DNA of 45,511 nt from Prevotellaceae bacterium UBA1720 (lineage in GTDB: Bacteria; Bacteroidota; Bacteroidia; Bacteroidales; Bacteroidaceae), in assembly GCA_002317475.1 (NCBI GenBank), contig DCIS01000081.1, forward strand, positions 3,513 through 49,023. Direction: 5' to 3'. The notes under the pieces are model-generated. The model saw nothing but the letters and a program-made list of their open reading frames with translations, searched no databases and had not been told where the DNA came from. Each line of letters opens with the position of its first letter. Positions within the stretch are counted from its first letter, which is position 1. The position numbers and the translations under genes are program-made. This document shows positions 35,786 to 43,648 of this stretch, piece by piece.

Positions 35786-36796
35786 GTGAAGCAACAACTC
35801 TCCATATCACTCCTTTGCGTCACGCTCTTGGCTCTTGCCATAGCGTCGCTACTTTGTGGTTCTGTACCCGTACCTAAAGGGGAAGCCATCGACATCCTGC
35901 TTCACGGTGCGCGTCCAGAACAGCGCGCCTGGGGTTACATTATCTGGCAGATGCGTATCCCTCAGACCATCACCGCCATTCTGTGCGGAGCGTGCCTTTC
36001 CACCTCTGGTCTGCTTCTCCAGACCATCTTCCGTAACCCTCTTGCTGGACCCTCTATCCTGGGCATTGACAGTGGTGCCAACCTCGGCGTAGCCATCGTC
36101 ATGCTCATGCTCAGTGGCACCATGACCCTCGGTGGTATGGCTCTCAGCGGCTATATCCTCGTCATCTTGGCTGCCATTGCCGGAGCTGGAGCCGTGATGC
36201 TCCTACTCATTGCCTTTTCCATGCGTATTCGTAGCCACATCATGCTGCTCATCACGGGTGTTATGATCAGTTATATGGCCAGCAGCGTCATCTCGCTGCT
36301 CAATTTCTCAGCCTCTGCCCAGGGGGTACAGGCCTACATGGTATGGGGTATGGGTAACTTCAGTAGTGTCAGCACAGAGCGTCTTCCCCTCTTCACTGGC
36401 CTCTGTTCTCTATGGCTTTTGGGTGCTGTGCTCCATATCAAGCCACTCAATGCCCTTCTACTTGGCGACCAGTACGCCACCAATCTCGGCTACAGTATCC
36501 GTCCTTTGCGCACTCGTCTGCTCATCATCACAGGTTTGCTGACAGCCACTACCACCGCTTTCTGCGGTCCCATTGCCTTCATTGGTTTGGCCGTTCCGCA
36601 TCTTGCGCGCCTCATCACTGGCACTTCCAACCATCGCCTACTCCTGCCCACCACTCTCTTGATGGGTTCTACCCTGGCCTTGGCATGCAATCTTATCAGC
36701 AACCTTCCCACGAGTGGACTGGTTATCCCCATCAACGTCATTACCCCTTGTATCGGCGCTCCTGTCGTACTTTGGGTCATCCTAAGAAAGAATTAA
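35786..36796 (+). CDS. btuC: Cobalamin ABC transporter permease
   Basis: This 336-residue FecCD/BtuC-family protein has about ten membrane segments and hallmark motifs RIPQTITAILCGACLSTSGLLLQTIFRNPLAGPSILGIDSGA, FIGLAVPHLARLITGTSNH and the C-terminal TSGLVIPINVITPCIGAPVVLWVILRKN. The only start after the upstream in-frame stop is a GTG (35786). An in-frame ATG at 35758 is separated from it by a TAG at 35780, so the frame upstream encodes about 25 residues and then stops. It may be that an original longer N-terminus was lost by a nonsense change, but the GTG start leaves the first membrane helix complete. Pairs with BtuF and BtuD in the same operon. Confidence 0.92.
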   Translation: MKQQLSISLLCVTLLALAIASLLCGSVPVPKGEAIDILLHGARPEQRAWGYIIWQMRIPQTITAILCGACLSTSGLLLQTIFRNPLAGPSILGIDSGANLGVAIVMLMLSGTMTLGGMALSGYILVILAAIAGAGAVMLLLIAFSMRIRSHIMLLITGVMISYMASSVISLLNFSASAQGVQAYMVWGMGNFSSVSTERLPLFTGLCSLWLLGAVLHIKPLNALLLGDQYATNLGYSIRPLRTRLLIITGLLTATTTAFCGPIAFIGLAVPHLARLITGTSNHRLLLPTTLLMGSTLALACNLISNLPTSGLVIPINVITPCIGAPVVLWVILRKN

Positions 36797-36816
36797 ACAT
36801 TTAATCCCATAACCAA

Positions 36817-38442
36817 ATGAAAACTCTACTATCCGCCCTTGCACTTTCGGCTCTGACCTTCTCTGCTTCTGCACAACAGAAAGCAGATTATAACGTCATT
36901 CCTCTCCCACGTAGCATCGAAATAACAGATACAACCAACTGCTACGTCATCAACCAGCAGAGCACTATTGCCTTCCCCTCTAACGATGAGGCCATGGAGC
37001 GAAATGCACGCTTCCTGGCTGATTATGTTGAGGATGCCACACGCCTACAACTCAACTTTCTTCCCGATGGAAAGAAGGCTAGTATCACCCTGTCGCTTCT
37101 CCCTATAAAGGAACGCACCGACAATCCCGATGCTTATACTATTGACGTCACCAAGAAGGGCATCCAGATCAAGGCCAACACCCCTGAGGGTATCTTTCGT
37201 GCCATTCAAACCATCCGTAAGAGCATCGCTCCTGAGACCTCTACCACCATCTCCTTCCCATTGGCTAAAGTACAAGACGAACCACGCTTTGCCTATCGTG
37301 GTTGTATGCTCGACTGTGCCCGTCACTTCTTCCCCGTTGAAGCTATAAAACAATATATTGATATCCTCGCCCTTCATGGCGTAAACCAGTTCCACTGGCA
37401 CATTACCGACGATCAGGGTTGGCGCTTCGAAATGAAGTCCATGCCCGAGTTGGCAGAGAAGGGTCAGTATCGCCGACACACCATCATTGGCAATAATGTT
37501 GGACTGTACAATGATATGGGTGGACTGTACGACGACACTCCCGAAACGGGTTACTACACCCAGCAGCAGTTACGTGAAGTTGTGGCTTATGCAGCAGAGC
37601 GTTACGTAAACATCATCCCCGAAATTGACCTTCCCGGTCACATGGTGGCAGCCCTCAGCGTCTATCCCGAACTAGGCTGTACAGGTGGTCCATACGAGGT
37701 ATTGCCATATTGGGGTGTAGCCGATGACGTGCTATGTGCCGGTAATCCCAAGACTCTGGAGTTTCTGAAGAAAGTGTATGCCGAACTGATTGACGTCTTC
37801 CCCAGCAAGTACATCCATATTGGTGGTGACGAGAGTCCACGTGTACGTTGGAAGGCTTGTCCCAAGTGCCAGGCGAAGATGAAGGAGTTGGGCCTGAAGA
37901 ACGAGGCTCAGTTGCAGACTTATATCAACAAGGAATTAGATGCCTTCCTGACAAAGAACGGTCGTCAACTTATCGGCTGGGACGAGACCCTCGAAGGTGG
38001 TCTTTCCGAGAATGCCATCGTAATGTCTTGGCGTGGCTACGAAGGTGGCACAGAGGCTGCCAAGCAGCATCACCGCGTCATCATGACGCCTACCAGCCAT
38101 TGTTACATCGACTACTACCAGCTGCAGAACCATAACGGCCAGCCTCTCAGCATTGGTGGCTATGTTCCCGTCAGCAAGATCTACAGTATGGAACCTGTTC
38201 CTGAAGGTCTCACGCCCGAACAGCAGCAGTATATCTGGGGTGCTCAGTGCAACCTCTGGACCGAGTATGTTGTCTCTCCTGATCACGTTCAGTACATGCT
38301 TCTGCCCCGCCTTGCTGCTATGGCCGAGGTACAATGGCTCCAACCTGATGCCAAGAACTTCCAACAGTTTGAGCAACGCCTCGCTCGTCTTGAGAACATA
38401 TACCGCCTCTATGGCTACACCTTCTGTAGACGATACGAGTAA
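36817..38442 (+). CDS. GH20 beta-N-acetylhexosaminidase
   Basis: This 541-residue secreted enzyme has a signal peptide (ending SASAQQ), a GH20b N-terminal domain (about 22-155) and a GH20 barrel (about 158-510). The catalytic Asp-Glu pair is in YIHIGGDES (about Asp338-Glu339), and other GH20 motifs are QFHWHITDDQGWR, IIPEIDLPGH and WDETLEGG, with a WTEYV substrate-pocket tryptophan near the end. The family removes terminal GlcNAc or GalNAc from glycans and glycoproteins. It is unusual that it sits between btuC (20 bp upstream) and btuD (14 bp downstream) with no terminator or promoter visible, so it is probably co-transcribed with, and repressed by, cobalamin. Whether it acts on mucin or on B12-carrier glycoproteins is not known. 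Confidence 0.93.
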   Translation: MKTLLSALALSALTFSASAQQKADYNVIPLPRSIEITDTTNCYVINQQSTIAFPSNDEAMERNARFLADYVEDATRLQLNFLPDGKKASITLSLLPIKERTDNPDAYTIDVTKKGIQIKANTPEGIFRAIQTIRKSIAPETSTTISFPLAKVQDEPRFAYRGCMLDCARHFFPVEAIKQYIDILALHGVNQFHWHITDDQGWRFEMKSMPELAEKGQYRRHTIIGNNVGLYNDMGGLYDDTPETGYYTQQQLREVVAYAAERYVNIIPEIDLPGHMVAALSVYPELGCTGGPYEVLPYWGVADDVLCAGNPKTLEFLKKVYAELIDVFPSKYIHIGGDESPRVRWKACPKCQAKMKELGLKNEAQLQTYINKELDAFLTKNGRQLIGWDETLEGGLSENAIVMSWRGYEGGTEAAKQHHRVIMTPTSHCYIDYYQLQNHNGQPLSIGGYVPVSKIYSMEPVPEGLTPEQQQYIWGAQCNLWTEYVVSPDHVQYMLLPRLAAMAEVQWLQPDAKNFQQFEQRLARLENIYRLYGYTFCRRYE

Positions 38443-38456
38443 ATTAAAAAATAAAA

Positions 38457-39251
38457 ATGGTTTCTTCCATGCCCCTGATTGAACTCCGCAACCTCACTAC
38501 CGGCTATACAGCCAAGGGTAAGCGCATCCCCATTGCCGAGCATCTCAACGCTTCGCTCCAGCGTGGCACACTGACTTGTCTCCTTGGTCCTAATGGTGCA
38601 GGCAAAAGTACCCTTCTCAAAACCCTCAGTGCCTTCCTCCCTCCCCTCGAAGGAGAGGTACTCATTGAGGGCAAGCCCATCACCAGCTATACTCCGCACG
38701 AGCAAAGCCAACTCATTGGTATGGTGCTCACCGAGCGCGTGGACATTCAAGGCATGACTGTTCGTGAGATGGTGGCTATGGGTCGCAGTCCTTATACCGG
38801 TTTCTGGGGAACCCTCTCTGCCCAGGATGACAAGATTGTCGATGAGGCGCTTACCCTCACAGGAATCACAGCATTCAGCGATCGTCAGCTCACTACCCTC
38901 AGCGATGGTGAACGTCAGAAGGTGATGCTCGCTAAAGCTCTGGCACAGCAGACACCTCTCATCCTGATGGACGAGCCAACGGCCTTTCTCGACTTTCCCT
39001 CCAAGGTTGAGGCGATGCTCCTGCTCAAGCAGCTGGCTCATCGTGAGAACAGGGCTATCTTCCTCTCCACCCACGATCTCGATCTGGCCCTCCAGACTGC
39101 TGACCAACTCTGGCTCATCAACAAGAACCAGCCCCTCTGCATCGGAACTCCCCGTCAGCTCGCAGATGATGGTTCCCTACCCCGCTTCTTCCAAGGGTCA
39201 CATATCCAGTTCGACCCCACAACATTGAGATTTAATATATTACCTTATTAA
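38457..39251 (+). CDS. btuD: Cobalamin ABC transporter ATP-binding protein
   Basis: This 264-residue ATPase has Walker A LLGPNGAGKSTLLKTL (about 42-57), a Q-loop, signature LSDGERQKVMLAKAL, Walker B PLILMDEPTAFLD and the H-loop STHDL. The subgroup is that of iron-siderophore and cobalamin importers (FepC/BtuD). It is separated from btuC by the GH20 gene, an unusual gene order. An alternative start 4 codons downstream is possible. It lies 11 bp before the CE15-like esterase gene. Confidence 0.9.
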   Translation: MVSSMPLIELRNLTTGYTAKGKRIPIAEHLNASLQRGTLTCLLGPNGAGKSTLLKTLSAFLPPLEGEVLIEGKPITSYTPHEQSQLIGMVLTERVDIQGMTVREMVAMGRSPYTGFWGTLSAQDDKIVDEALTLTGITAFSDRQLTTLSDGERQKVMLAKALAQQTPLILMDEPTAFLDFPSKVEAMLLLKQLAHRENRAIFLSTHDLDLALQTADQLWLINKNQPLCIGTPRQLADDGSLPRFFQGSHIQFDPTTLRFNILPY

Positions 39252-39262
39252 CTAATAGTATT

Positions 39263-40408
39263 ATGAAAAAATTATTTTTCGCAAGTCTGCTGATGGCATC
39301 CGTCAGCGCATCGGCTCAGAACATTCCTCTCGTCTACGACGTAGAGAACACTGGAGCCAAGTTTGAACAACCCACCTACCCCAGCTTTGACAAGCTGCCC
39401 GAGATTAAGGAACTGAAGTCTCCTCTGAAGTTCTTCGGAAAGAAGGGTGAAGTCAAGAAGTTCAAGGACTGGAGTGAGCGTCGTGCAGAGATTGCCAACC
39501 TCATCCAACACTATGAGATTGGCCAGAAACCCGTCGTCACTAAGGAGGCTGTCAAGGCACGCATGGATGGTGACACCCTGAAGGTAGAAGTCACTGTCAA
39601 TGGTCAGAGTATCACCCTCACAAGTGTGATAACCTACCCCAAAGAGGGTGTAGCACCTTATCCTCTGATGATCGGTACCAGCATGAATGCCCTTCCACGC
39701 CAGATCTTCGAGAGCCGCCCCATCGCACGCATGAACTATAGCGAACGTCAGATAAACGGTTACTCACAGATGGGCGGCAACAAGGACCGTACCACCTATC
39801 CCTTCGTCAAACTCTATCCCGAACTTATCAACAACGGAGCTTACAGTGAATGGGCATGGGGTCTCTCACGCCTCATTGACGGATTGCAGCAGCTTGGTCC
39901 TGAGGTTACAAAGATTGACACCAAGCATATCGGAGTCACTGGTTGTTCATACGCTGGTAAGATGGCTCTCTTCTGCGGTGCCTTCGATGAGCGCGTAGCC
40001 CTCACTATTGCTCAAGAGCCCGGTGGTGGCGGTGCAGCAGCATGGCGTGTCTCTCAGACCCTCGAGGAGGTTGAGGACCTTGACCGTACCGACTACAACT
40101 GGTTCATGGAGAGCCTTAAGGAGACCTTCCATGATGACAATGTCTACCGTCTGCCACACGACCATCACGAACTCTGTGCCATGGTCTTCCCACGTGCCCT
40201 CCTCATCCTCGGCAATCCCGACTATAAGTGGCTCGCTGATCCCTCTGCTGAAGCCTCTGCCAAAGTAGCAAAGACCGTATGGGACAAGTTCGGTGTAGGT
40301 GACCGTATGGATTGGAGTATTGTTGCCGGTCATGGTCATTGCCAGCTGCCCCAGTCACAGTTCCCCATTGTCGAGTCATTCATCGACCGCTTCCTCTTGG
40401 AGAAGTAA
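39263..40408 (+). CDS. CE15-like glucuronoyl esterase / alpha/beta hydrolase
   Basis: This 381-residue secreted protein has a signal peptide (ending ASVSASAQN). The alpha/beta hydrolase domain carries the CE15 nucleophile motif TGCSYAGKMALF (Ser at about 229), the RVALTIAQEPGGGGAAAWR region (Glu at about 252) and a C-terminal His in AGHGHCQLP (about 357 or 359). CE15 enzymes cut esters between lignin and 4-O-methyl-glucuronic acid on xylan. The family also includes bacterial members of unknown substrate. It is the last gene before the only visible terminator of the B12 operon. Role in B12 metabolism, if any, is unknown. Confidence 0.85.
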   Translation: MKKLFFASLLMASVSASAQNIPLVYDVENTGAKFEQPTYPSFDKLPEIKELKSPLKFFGKKGEVKKFKDWSERRAEIANLIQHYEIGQKPVVTKEAVKARMDGDTLKVEVTVNGQSITLTSVITYPKEGVAPYPLMIGTSMNALPRQIFESRPIARMNYSERQINGYSQMGGNKDRTTYPFVKLYPELINNGAYSEWAWGLSRLIDGLQQLGPEVTKIDTKHIGVTGCSYAGKMALFCGAFDERVALTIAQEPGGGGAAAWRVSQTLEEVEDLDRTDYNWFMESLKETFHDDNVYRLPHDHHELCAMVFPRALLILGNPDYKWLADPSAEASAKVAKTVWDKFGVGDRMDWSIVAGHGHCQLPQSQFPIVESFIDRFLLEK

Positions 40409-40431
40409 TCCATTCCCCCATATGCACACTT

Positions 40432-40468
40432 ATGGCGATGCAGAGTCCTCTCGGCATCGCCATTTTTC
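40432..40468 (+). terminator. Intrinsic terminator at the end of the B12 operon
   Basis: ATGGCGATGC / GCATCGCCAT form a 10-bp stem with a 12-nt loop, followed by TTTCT. It begins 24 bp after the CE15-like gene stop. No comparable terminator is seen earlier in the operon. Confidence 0.85.
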
Positions 40469-40508
40469 TGAACAAAGACATTCTACACTATCCTTTTACA
40501 TACAGCCT

Positions 40509-41444
40509 TTAGTGTTTCTGGACGTATTCCACATCCAGATTGAGTAGGTCTGCTATCACAGTGTCATCAAGCCCTTTTGCACGCATACGCAAAATATTGG
40601 CAAGATCCTTGCGTTCCTCGCCAATGGTAATACCTTCTGCACGACCTTCTGCACGACCTTCTGCTCGACCTTCTGCACGACCTTCTGCACGACCTTCTGC
40701 TCGACCTTCTGCACGACCAGTCTCAATGACGCTGCGCTGATAGCGGAGGTTCTCCATCATGCGGTCATAGTCCTTACGCTCCTCCTCCGAGAGTTGGTCA
40801 ATGCGGAGTATCTCGCGTGCCTCAGCCAGCCCAGGGGCTGTTGCCGTAACGGGTATCTCACCTGATTTCAAGAAACTGATCCACTCGTCAAGGTGCGTCT
40901 TAGCCACCTCATCAAACTTATCCACGCGCAACAGGTAGTACTCGGGGAAGATGTCCGATGGGGTCTCACAATTGAATGCGTTGCGCTGTGCATCGGACAG
41001 TGTCAGTTCATCCTTGCTATCGTGCATGCTGATGAAACGCGTTGTACCCTTGTAGGCATAGTCTTCACCTTGACCTAAAGAGAAGTATACGATATTCACC
41101 GAGAACACCTTCTTGATGCTCTCGTAGGGCTCGCCTGCCTTCAGATACTCCGAGATGACCTTGCTCGTTCCGTATGCCATACGATGGAAGTAATCCAGTT
41201 CGCGGTTGTTCTGTATCTCGAAGATCACCAGTTCGCCATCATCCATTTCAGCAAGTATGTCCACACGATTGAACTTATCGGTGGATGATTCCTGGTTGCC
41301 TTCGCTCTCCAACAGATTCTTGATTGTCACCTTACGTTCCAGCAAAGAGGTCAACAAACCCTCCACTACCACGTAGTCGGCCTTGTTCCTGAGCAGACGC
41401 TTTATCGCCCAGTCAAATCGTACCAGATCTCTTGAGTTTGCCAT
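40509..41444 (-). CDS. Rpn-type PD-(D/E)XK nuclease family protein with an internal GRAE repeat
   Basis: This 311-residue protein belongs to the Rpn/PDDEXK_2 family, often annotated as a recombination-promoting nuclease or putative transposase. The catalytic core is RVDILAEMDDGELVIFEIQNN (about 76-96; Asp and the E-x-Q active-site motif). Downstream is FHRMAYGTSKVISEYL. Near the C-terminus (about 243-271) GRAE occurs seven times in a row, encoded by a pure 12-bp tandem repeat, followed by ITIGEERKDLANILRMRAKGL, a pattern common in this family. Repeat number may vary between strains. It is the first of the small modules flanked by repeat copies, with its promoter inside copy A. Role in DNA recombination or defence is inferred from the family. 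Confidence 0.85.
   Translation of the reverse strand: MANSRDLVRFDWAIKRLLRNKADYVVVEGLLTSLLERKVTIKNLLESEGNQESSTDKFNRVDILAEMDDGELVIFEIQNNRELDYFHRMAYGTSKVISEYLKAGEPYESIKKVFSVNIVYFSLGQGEDYAYKGTTRFISMHDSKDELTLSDAQRNAFNCETPSDIFPEYYLLRVDKFDEVAKTHLDEWISFLKSGEIPVTATAPGLAEAREILRIDQLSEEERKDYDRMMENLRYQRSVIETGRAEGRAEGRAEGRAEGRAEGRAEGRAEGITIGEERKDLANILRMRAKGLDDTVIADLLNLDVEYVQKH
40633..40716. repeat. 12-bp tandem repeat, seven units
   Basis: ccttctgcacga repeats seven times exactly end to end, with units 3 and 6 reading ccttctgctcga. It encodes GRAE on the minus strand and keeps the reading frame whatever the unit number. Confidence 0.95.
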
Positions 41445-41476
41445 AGTCTACTTCCTTAAAGGTTGTAATTACGTAG

Positions 41477-41508
41477 CAAAGTTAAGCATTCCGTTCCATA
41501 CCACCAAA
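41477..41508 (-). promoter_or_regulatory. Promoter of the Rpn gene, inside repeat copy A
   Basis: On the minus strand TTTG (41505-41508), 20 nt, TAACTTTG (41477-41484). The Rpn start codon is 33 bp downstream. Confidence 0.75.
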
Positions 41509-41604
41509 TTTCTTGCCCAAAATGTACAGATGCACCACACCCACCGTCCTCGCAGGTGGGAGGCGGTGGGTGCGGATGGAATTGTTGGTATGTTAGATGT
41601 GGGT
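41477..41604 (-). repeat. Interspersed repeat copy A (promoter plus hairpin)
   Basis: This is one of four related copies. The order on the plus strand is caaagttaagcat (promoter -7 on the minus strand), ccaccaaatttcttgcc, aatgtacagatgcaccaca, a hairpin CACCCACCG-T-CCTC / GAGG-CGGTGGGTG (41538-41572), then a gttag box. It lies between the VapC pseudogene and the Rpn gene and carries the Rpn promoter. Confidence 0.9.
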
Positions 41605-41646
41605 CAAGGATTTGATCCTATTATCGGATAACGAGTATTTTGATAA

Positions 41647-42046
41647 TCAGTCCCTTTCCCAATCTTCTATATGCAATGATTCTATTCGTTCAAAATGTTT
41701 AATGTTGTGAGTAATCACAGTCATGTCATGTTGTAAAGCTGTAGAGGCAATCAGAAGATCAATACTATCTATCTTCTTACCATGCAATTCCAGATTTGCT
41801 CTTTCTCGTGCCCATCGATCAATGACATCTTTAGTGATAGGTATCATAGTAAACATTTGGCTTGCATATTCTACTTCTTCCTTTTGTCGCGCGCTTTTCC
41901 CTTTATATGCCCCAACAAGGAGTTCACCGTATGTCAATTCACTTATTGCGCACTCTTTTGTGCTCGCTTTTAGGATAGCTTCACGTATGCTATGTTCCCC
42001 CTTGAACATTGCAATGAAGGACATTGGTATCGAGTAAGTATTTCAT
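41647..42046 (-). pseudogene. VapC-type PIN-domain toxin, frameshifted near its start
   Basis: Starting at 42046, 1 nt after the antitoxin stop codon plus CCC spacing, the minus strand reads MKYLLDTN, the typical VapC N-terminus with the first active-site Asp. Directly after this the frame must shift (near 42015-42024) to continue as SFIAMFKGEHSIREAILKAS and the rest of a normal VapC (SELTYGELLVGAY, DSIDLLIASTALQHDMTVITHN). In the unshifted frame translation ends within about 17 codons. Without the shift, the remaining frame (start at 42024, 125 residues) lacks the first catalytic Asp. The toxin is therefore probably inactive unless this is a sequencing error or programmed frameshift. Confidence 0.8.
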
Positions 42047-42049
42047 GGG

Positions 42050-42307
42050 CTACCAAGTTTCAATGTCACGCGAATTCACTCTTCCTGCATGTAGTTCATC
42101 AGCTATCTCATGTGAGTCTCTATCAGCACCTCCCCAATCCCCTGAAAAGCAGTCAAAAATGTGCATATCTTCTTTCTTCTCTTTCGTTTTAATGTTAGGA
42201 GTATAGGAAATAAGAATCTTAGCAAAAGCGGTAAGCTGCTGCTGTAACGTCTGACGATCGATAGCTTTGGTGTCAGGGACATCTATCGTAAATGTCATTG
42301 CTGCCAT
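42050..42307 (-). CDS. Putative antitoxin of the frameshifted VapC
   Basis: This 85-residue small protein starts MAAMTFTIDVPDTKAIDR. The TFTIDVPDTK strand and the helix ATQQL-like LQQQLTAFAKIL resemble Phd/VapB-like antitoxins of Bacteroidetes PIN pairs, but the family is not certain. Its stop codon is 3 bp before the toxin's original start, and its promoter is inside repeat copy B. An alternative start at the second Met (residue 4) is possible. Confidence 0.65.
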   Translation of the reverse strand: MAAMTFTIDVPDTKAIDRQTLQQQLTAFAKILISYTPNIKTKEKKEDMHIFDCFSGDWGGADRDSHEIADELHAGRVNSRDIETW

Positions 42308-42326
42308 AATAACCTTTATTTTTCTG

Positions 42327-42358
42327 CAAAGTTATGCATTTCGTCTCATACCACCAAA
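42327..42358 (-). promoter_or_regulatory. Promoter of the antitoxin/VapC module, inside repeat copy B
   Basis: On the minus strand TTTG (42355-42358), 20 nt, TAACTTTG (42327-42334). The spacing is identical to that in copies A and C. Confidence 0.75.
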
Positions 42359-42454
42359 TTTCTTGCCGAAAATGTATAAATGCACCACACCCACCGTCTC
42401 AGGGGAATGGGAGGCGATGGGTGTGGATGGGGTTTTTGTTATGTTAGGGGTGGG
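42327..42454 (-). repeat. Interspersed repeat copy B (promoter plus hairpin)
   Basis: Same order as copy A. The hairpin is CACCCACCG / CGATGGGTG at 42388-42423; the G-to-A change is tolerated as a G-U pair in the minus-strand RNA. A gttaggggtggg block follows. It lies between the intact PIN toxin gene and the antitoxin/VapC module. Confidence 0.9.
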
Positions 42455-42469
42455 ACTATGTTTGCTCCT

Positions 42470-42886
42470 TCAATTTTTTATCGTTTGCAAGAATGCCTTA
42501 CAGTCCATGACCGGAATCTCAGCGTAACGGAAATGCTTCTCGTTACGGGTTAGAATGCAGTCGACTTTGACAGCCATAGCAGATGCATATTGTAGGGCAT
42601 CCTTGAAATCCGGATTTGGCGTATTGAATGCGATTATAGTTTCGCTTTCCGTAGAAGGAGCGATATGGACGAAAGAGCACAAACTACGCATAGTTGCAAT
42701 CAGCACTTCATGTCCCAGCTGCTTGCGAAGAATATACATAGTATTCGCCAATGTCAAATTTGTCATGTATAAGACCAACTTGCCCTCTTTCCCTAAACTA
42801 AGGACATTGGCAGCAGGAAGATACTCCTCACGCTTAGCCAGAAAATCAATAAGGATATTTGTATCCAGAAATACTGCAGGTTTCAT
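42470..42886 (-). CDS. PIN-domain toxin (VapC-like)
   Basis: This 138-residue protein has the PIN-domain pattern: KPAVFLDTNILIDFLAKREEY with the first active-site Asp at 8, a central NLTLANTMYILRKQ helix, then NPDFKDALQYASAMAVKVDCILTRNEKHF with the further acidic residues. PIN toxins cut RNA. The start codon overlaps the antitoxin stop by 4 bp (ATGA), typical for a co-translated pair. Unlike its neighbour, the frame is intact. Confidence 0.9.
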   Translation of the reverse strand: MKPAVFLDTNILIDFLAKREEYLPAANVLSLGKEGKLVLYMTNLTLANTMYILRKQLGHEVLIATMRSLCSFVHIAPSTESETIIAFNTPNPDFKDALQYASAMAVKVDCILTRNEKHFRYAEIPVMDCKAFLQTIKN

Positions 42887-43164
42887 GTATTTGCCTCCAA
42901 GTATTCCATTCTTGCCTGGTCCCCATCTAGGTCATCCTCTGCAACCTTCACAATACCACACATCAGTTCAATTTCAGGGTCCAACGCACGTAAAGGACGG
43001 ATATGTGCATCAGATTTCTGTTCAGCTATCATCGTTGCCCACAATGCTTTAGCATACTCTGTTACTCGATGATTAAACTCTTCCATCTTAATAGAAGGCA
43101 TCATCTGCACATCTTGAACATCTATTGCAGGAATGTTAATTGGCATAATACTCTTGTCATCCAT
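42883..43164 (-). CDS. Putative antitoxin for the intact PIN toxin
   Basis: Start chosen at ATG 43164 (MDDKSIMPINIPAIDVQDVQ), giving 93 residues. A longer frame to 43242 would run back through the promoter and hairpin of repeat copy C, so it is rejected. The N-terminal short strand PINIPAID and the basic helix RVTEYAKALWATMIAEQ resemble a small DNA-binding antitoxin, but no known family was recognised. It is first in a two-gene operon with the PIN toxin. Confidence 0.7.
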   Translation of the reverse strand: MDDKSIMPINIPAIDVQDVQMMPSIKMEEFNHRVTEYAKALWATMIAEQKSDAHIRPLRALDPEIELMCGIVKVAEDDLDGDQARMEYLEANT

Positions 43165-43178
43165 TTGAGAATGCGCTG

Positions 43179-43210
43179 CAAAGTTAAGCATTCCATTCCA
43201 TACCACCAAA
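43179..43210 (-). promoter_or_regulatory. Promoter of the antitoxin/PIN toxin pair, inside repeat copy C
   Basis: On the minus strand TTTG (43207-43210), 20 nt, TAACTTTG (43179-43186). The chosen antitoxin start is 15 bp downstream. Confidence 0.75.
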
Positions 43211-43320
43211 TTTCTTGCCCAAAATGTACAAATGCACCACACCCACCGTCCTCGGAGGGGAGGCGGTGGGTGTGAATGGAATTGTTTTTATGTTAGGGGT
43301 GGGCCGATGGACCTAGACCC
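43179..43320 (-). repeat. Interspersed repeat copy C (promoter plus hairpin)
   Basis: Same order as copies A and B. The hairpin is CACCCACCG-T-CCTC / GAGG-CGGTGGGTG at 43240-43272 with a shorter loop. The block after gttaggggtggg (cgatggaccta) is shared with copy D. Confidence 0.9.
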
Positions 43321-43351
43321 ACAAATCCGTTGGACTTGTCGTAACAATATA

Positions 43352-43648
43352 TCAAACAGCTATCCCAGTGCGCAGTATATCTTCGTATAAAGGGGAAGGA
43401 TGTAGCTGTTCGATAAGGACAGGCTCGATCAAACTATTAATCTTGCGACTTGCTTTCCAAAGACCTGGAACATTACTAAACCAGTCACCATCCATTTCAT
43501 TGACAACGACAGCAACATCAATGTCACTATCCTCATGCTGTGTACCTTTACTGTACGATCCGTAGAGATAAACGGCTATAGGATGGTATTGCTCTGTAAT
43601 TGCTTCCTTGTACTGACGTACTATGTTTAAAGCATCGTTTCTATCCAT
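43352..43648 (-). CDS. MNT-type nucleotidyltransferase (antitoxin of a HEPN/MNT pair)
   Basis: This 98-residue protein carries the minimal nucleotidyltransferase motif YLYGSYSKGTQHEDSDIDVAVVV (GSxxxGx..SDxD, metal-binding Asp pair) followed by a short C-terminal region. In HEPN/MNT pairs the MNT protein usually adds AMP to the HEPN toxin and blocks it. It overlaps the HEPN gene by 22 bp. Confidence 0.9.
   Translation of the reverse strand: MDRNDALNIVRQYKEAITEQYHPIAVYLYGSYSKGTQHEDSDIDVAVVVNEMDGDWFSNVPGLWKASRKINSLIEPVLIEQLHPSPLYEDILRTGIAV

Noticed and set aside
40633..40716. Tandem repeat as a CRISPR array
   Set aside because: Units are contiguous 12-mers with no spacers and lie inside a coding frame.
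42883..43242. Longer start for the PIN antitoxin
   Set aside because: The extra residues come from the repeat hairpin and promoter, which are non-coding in the other copies.
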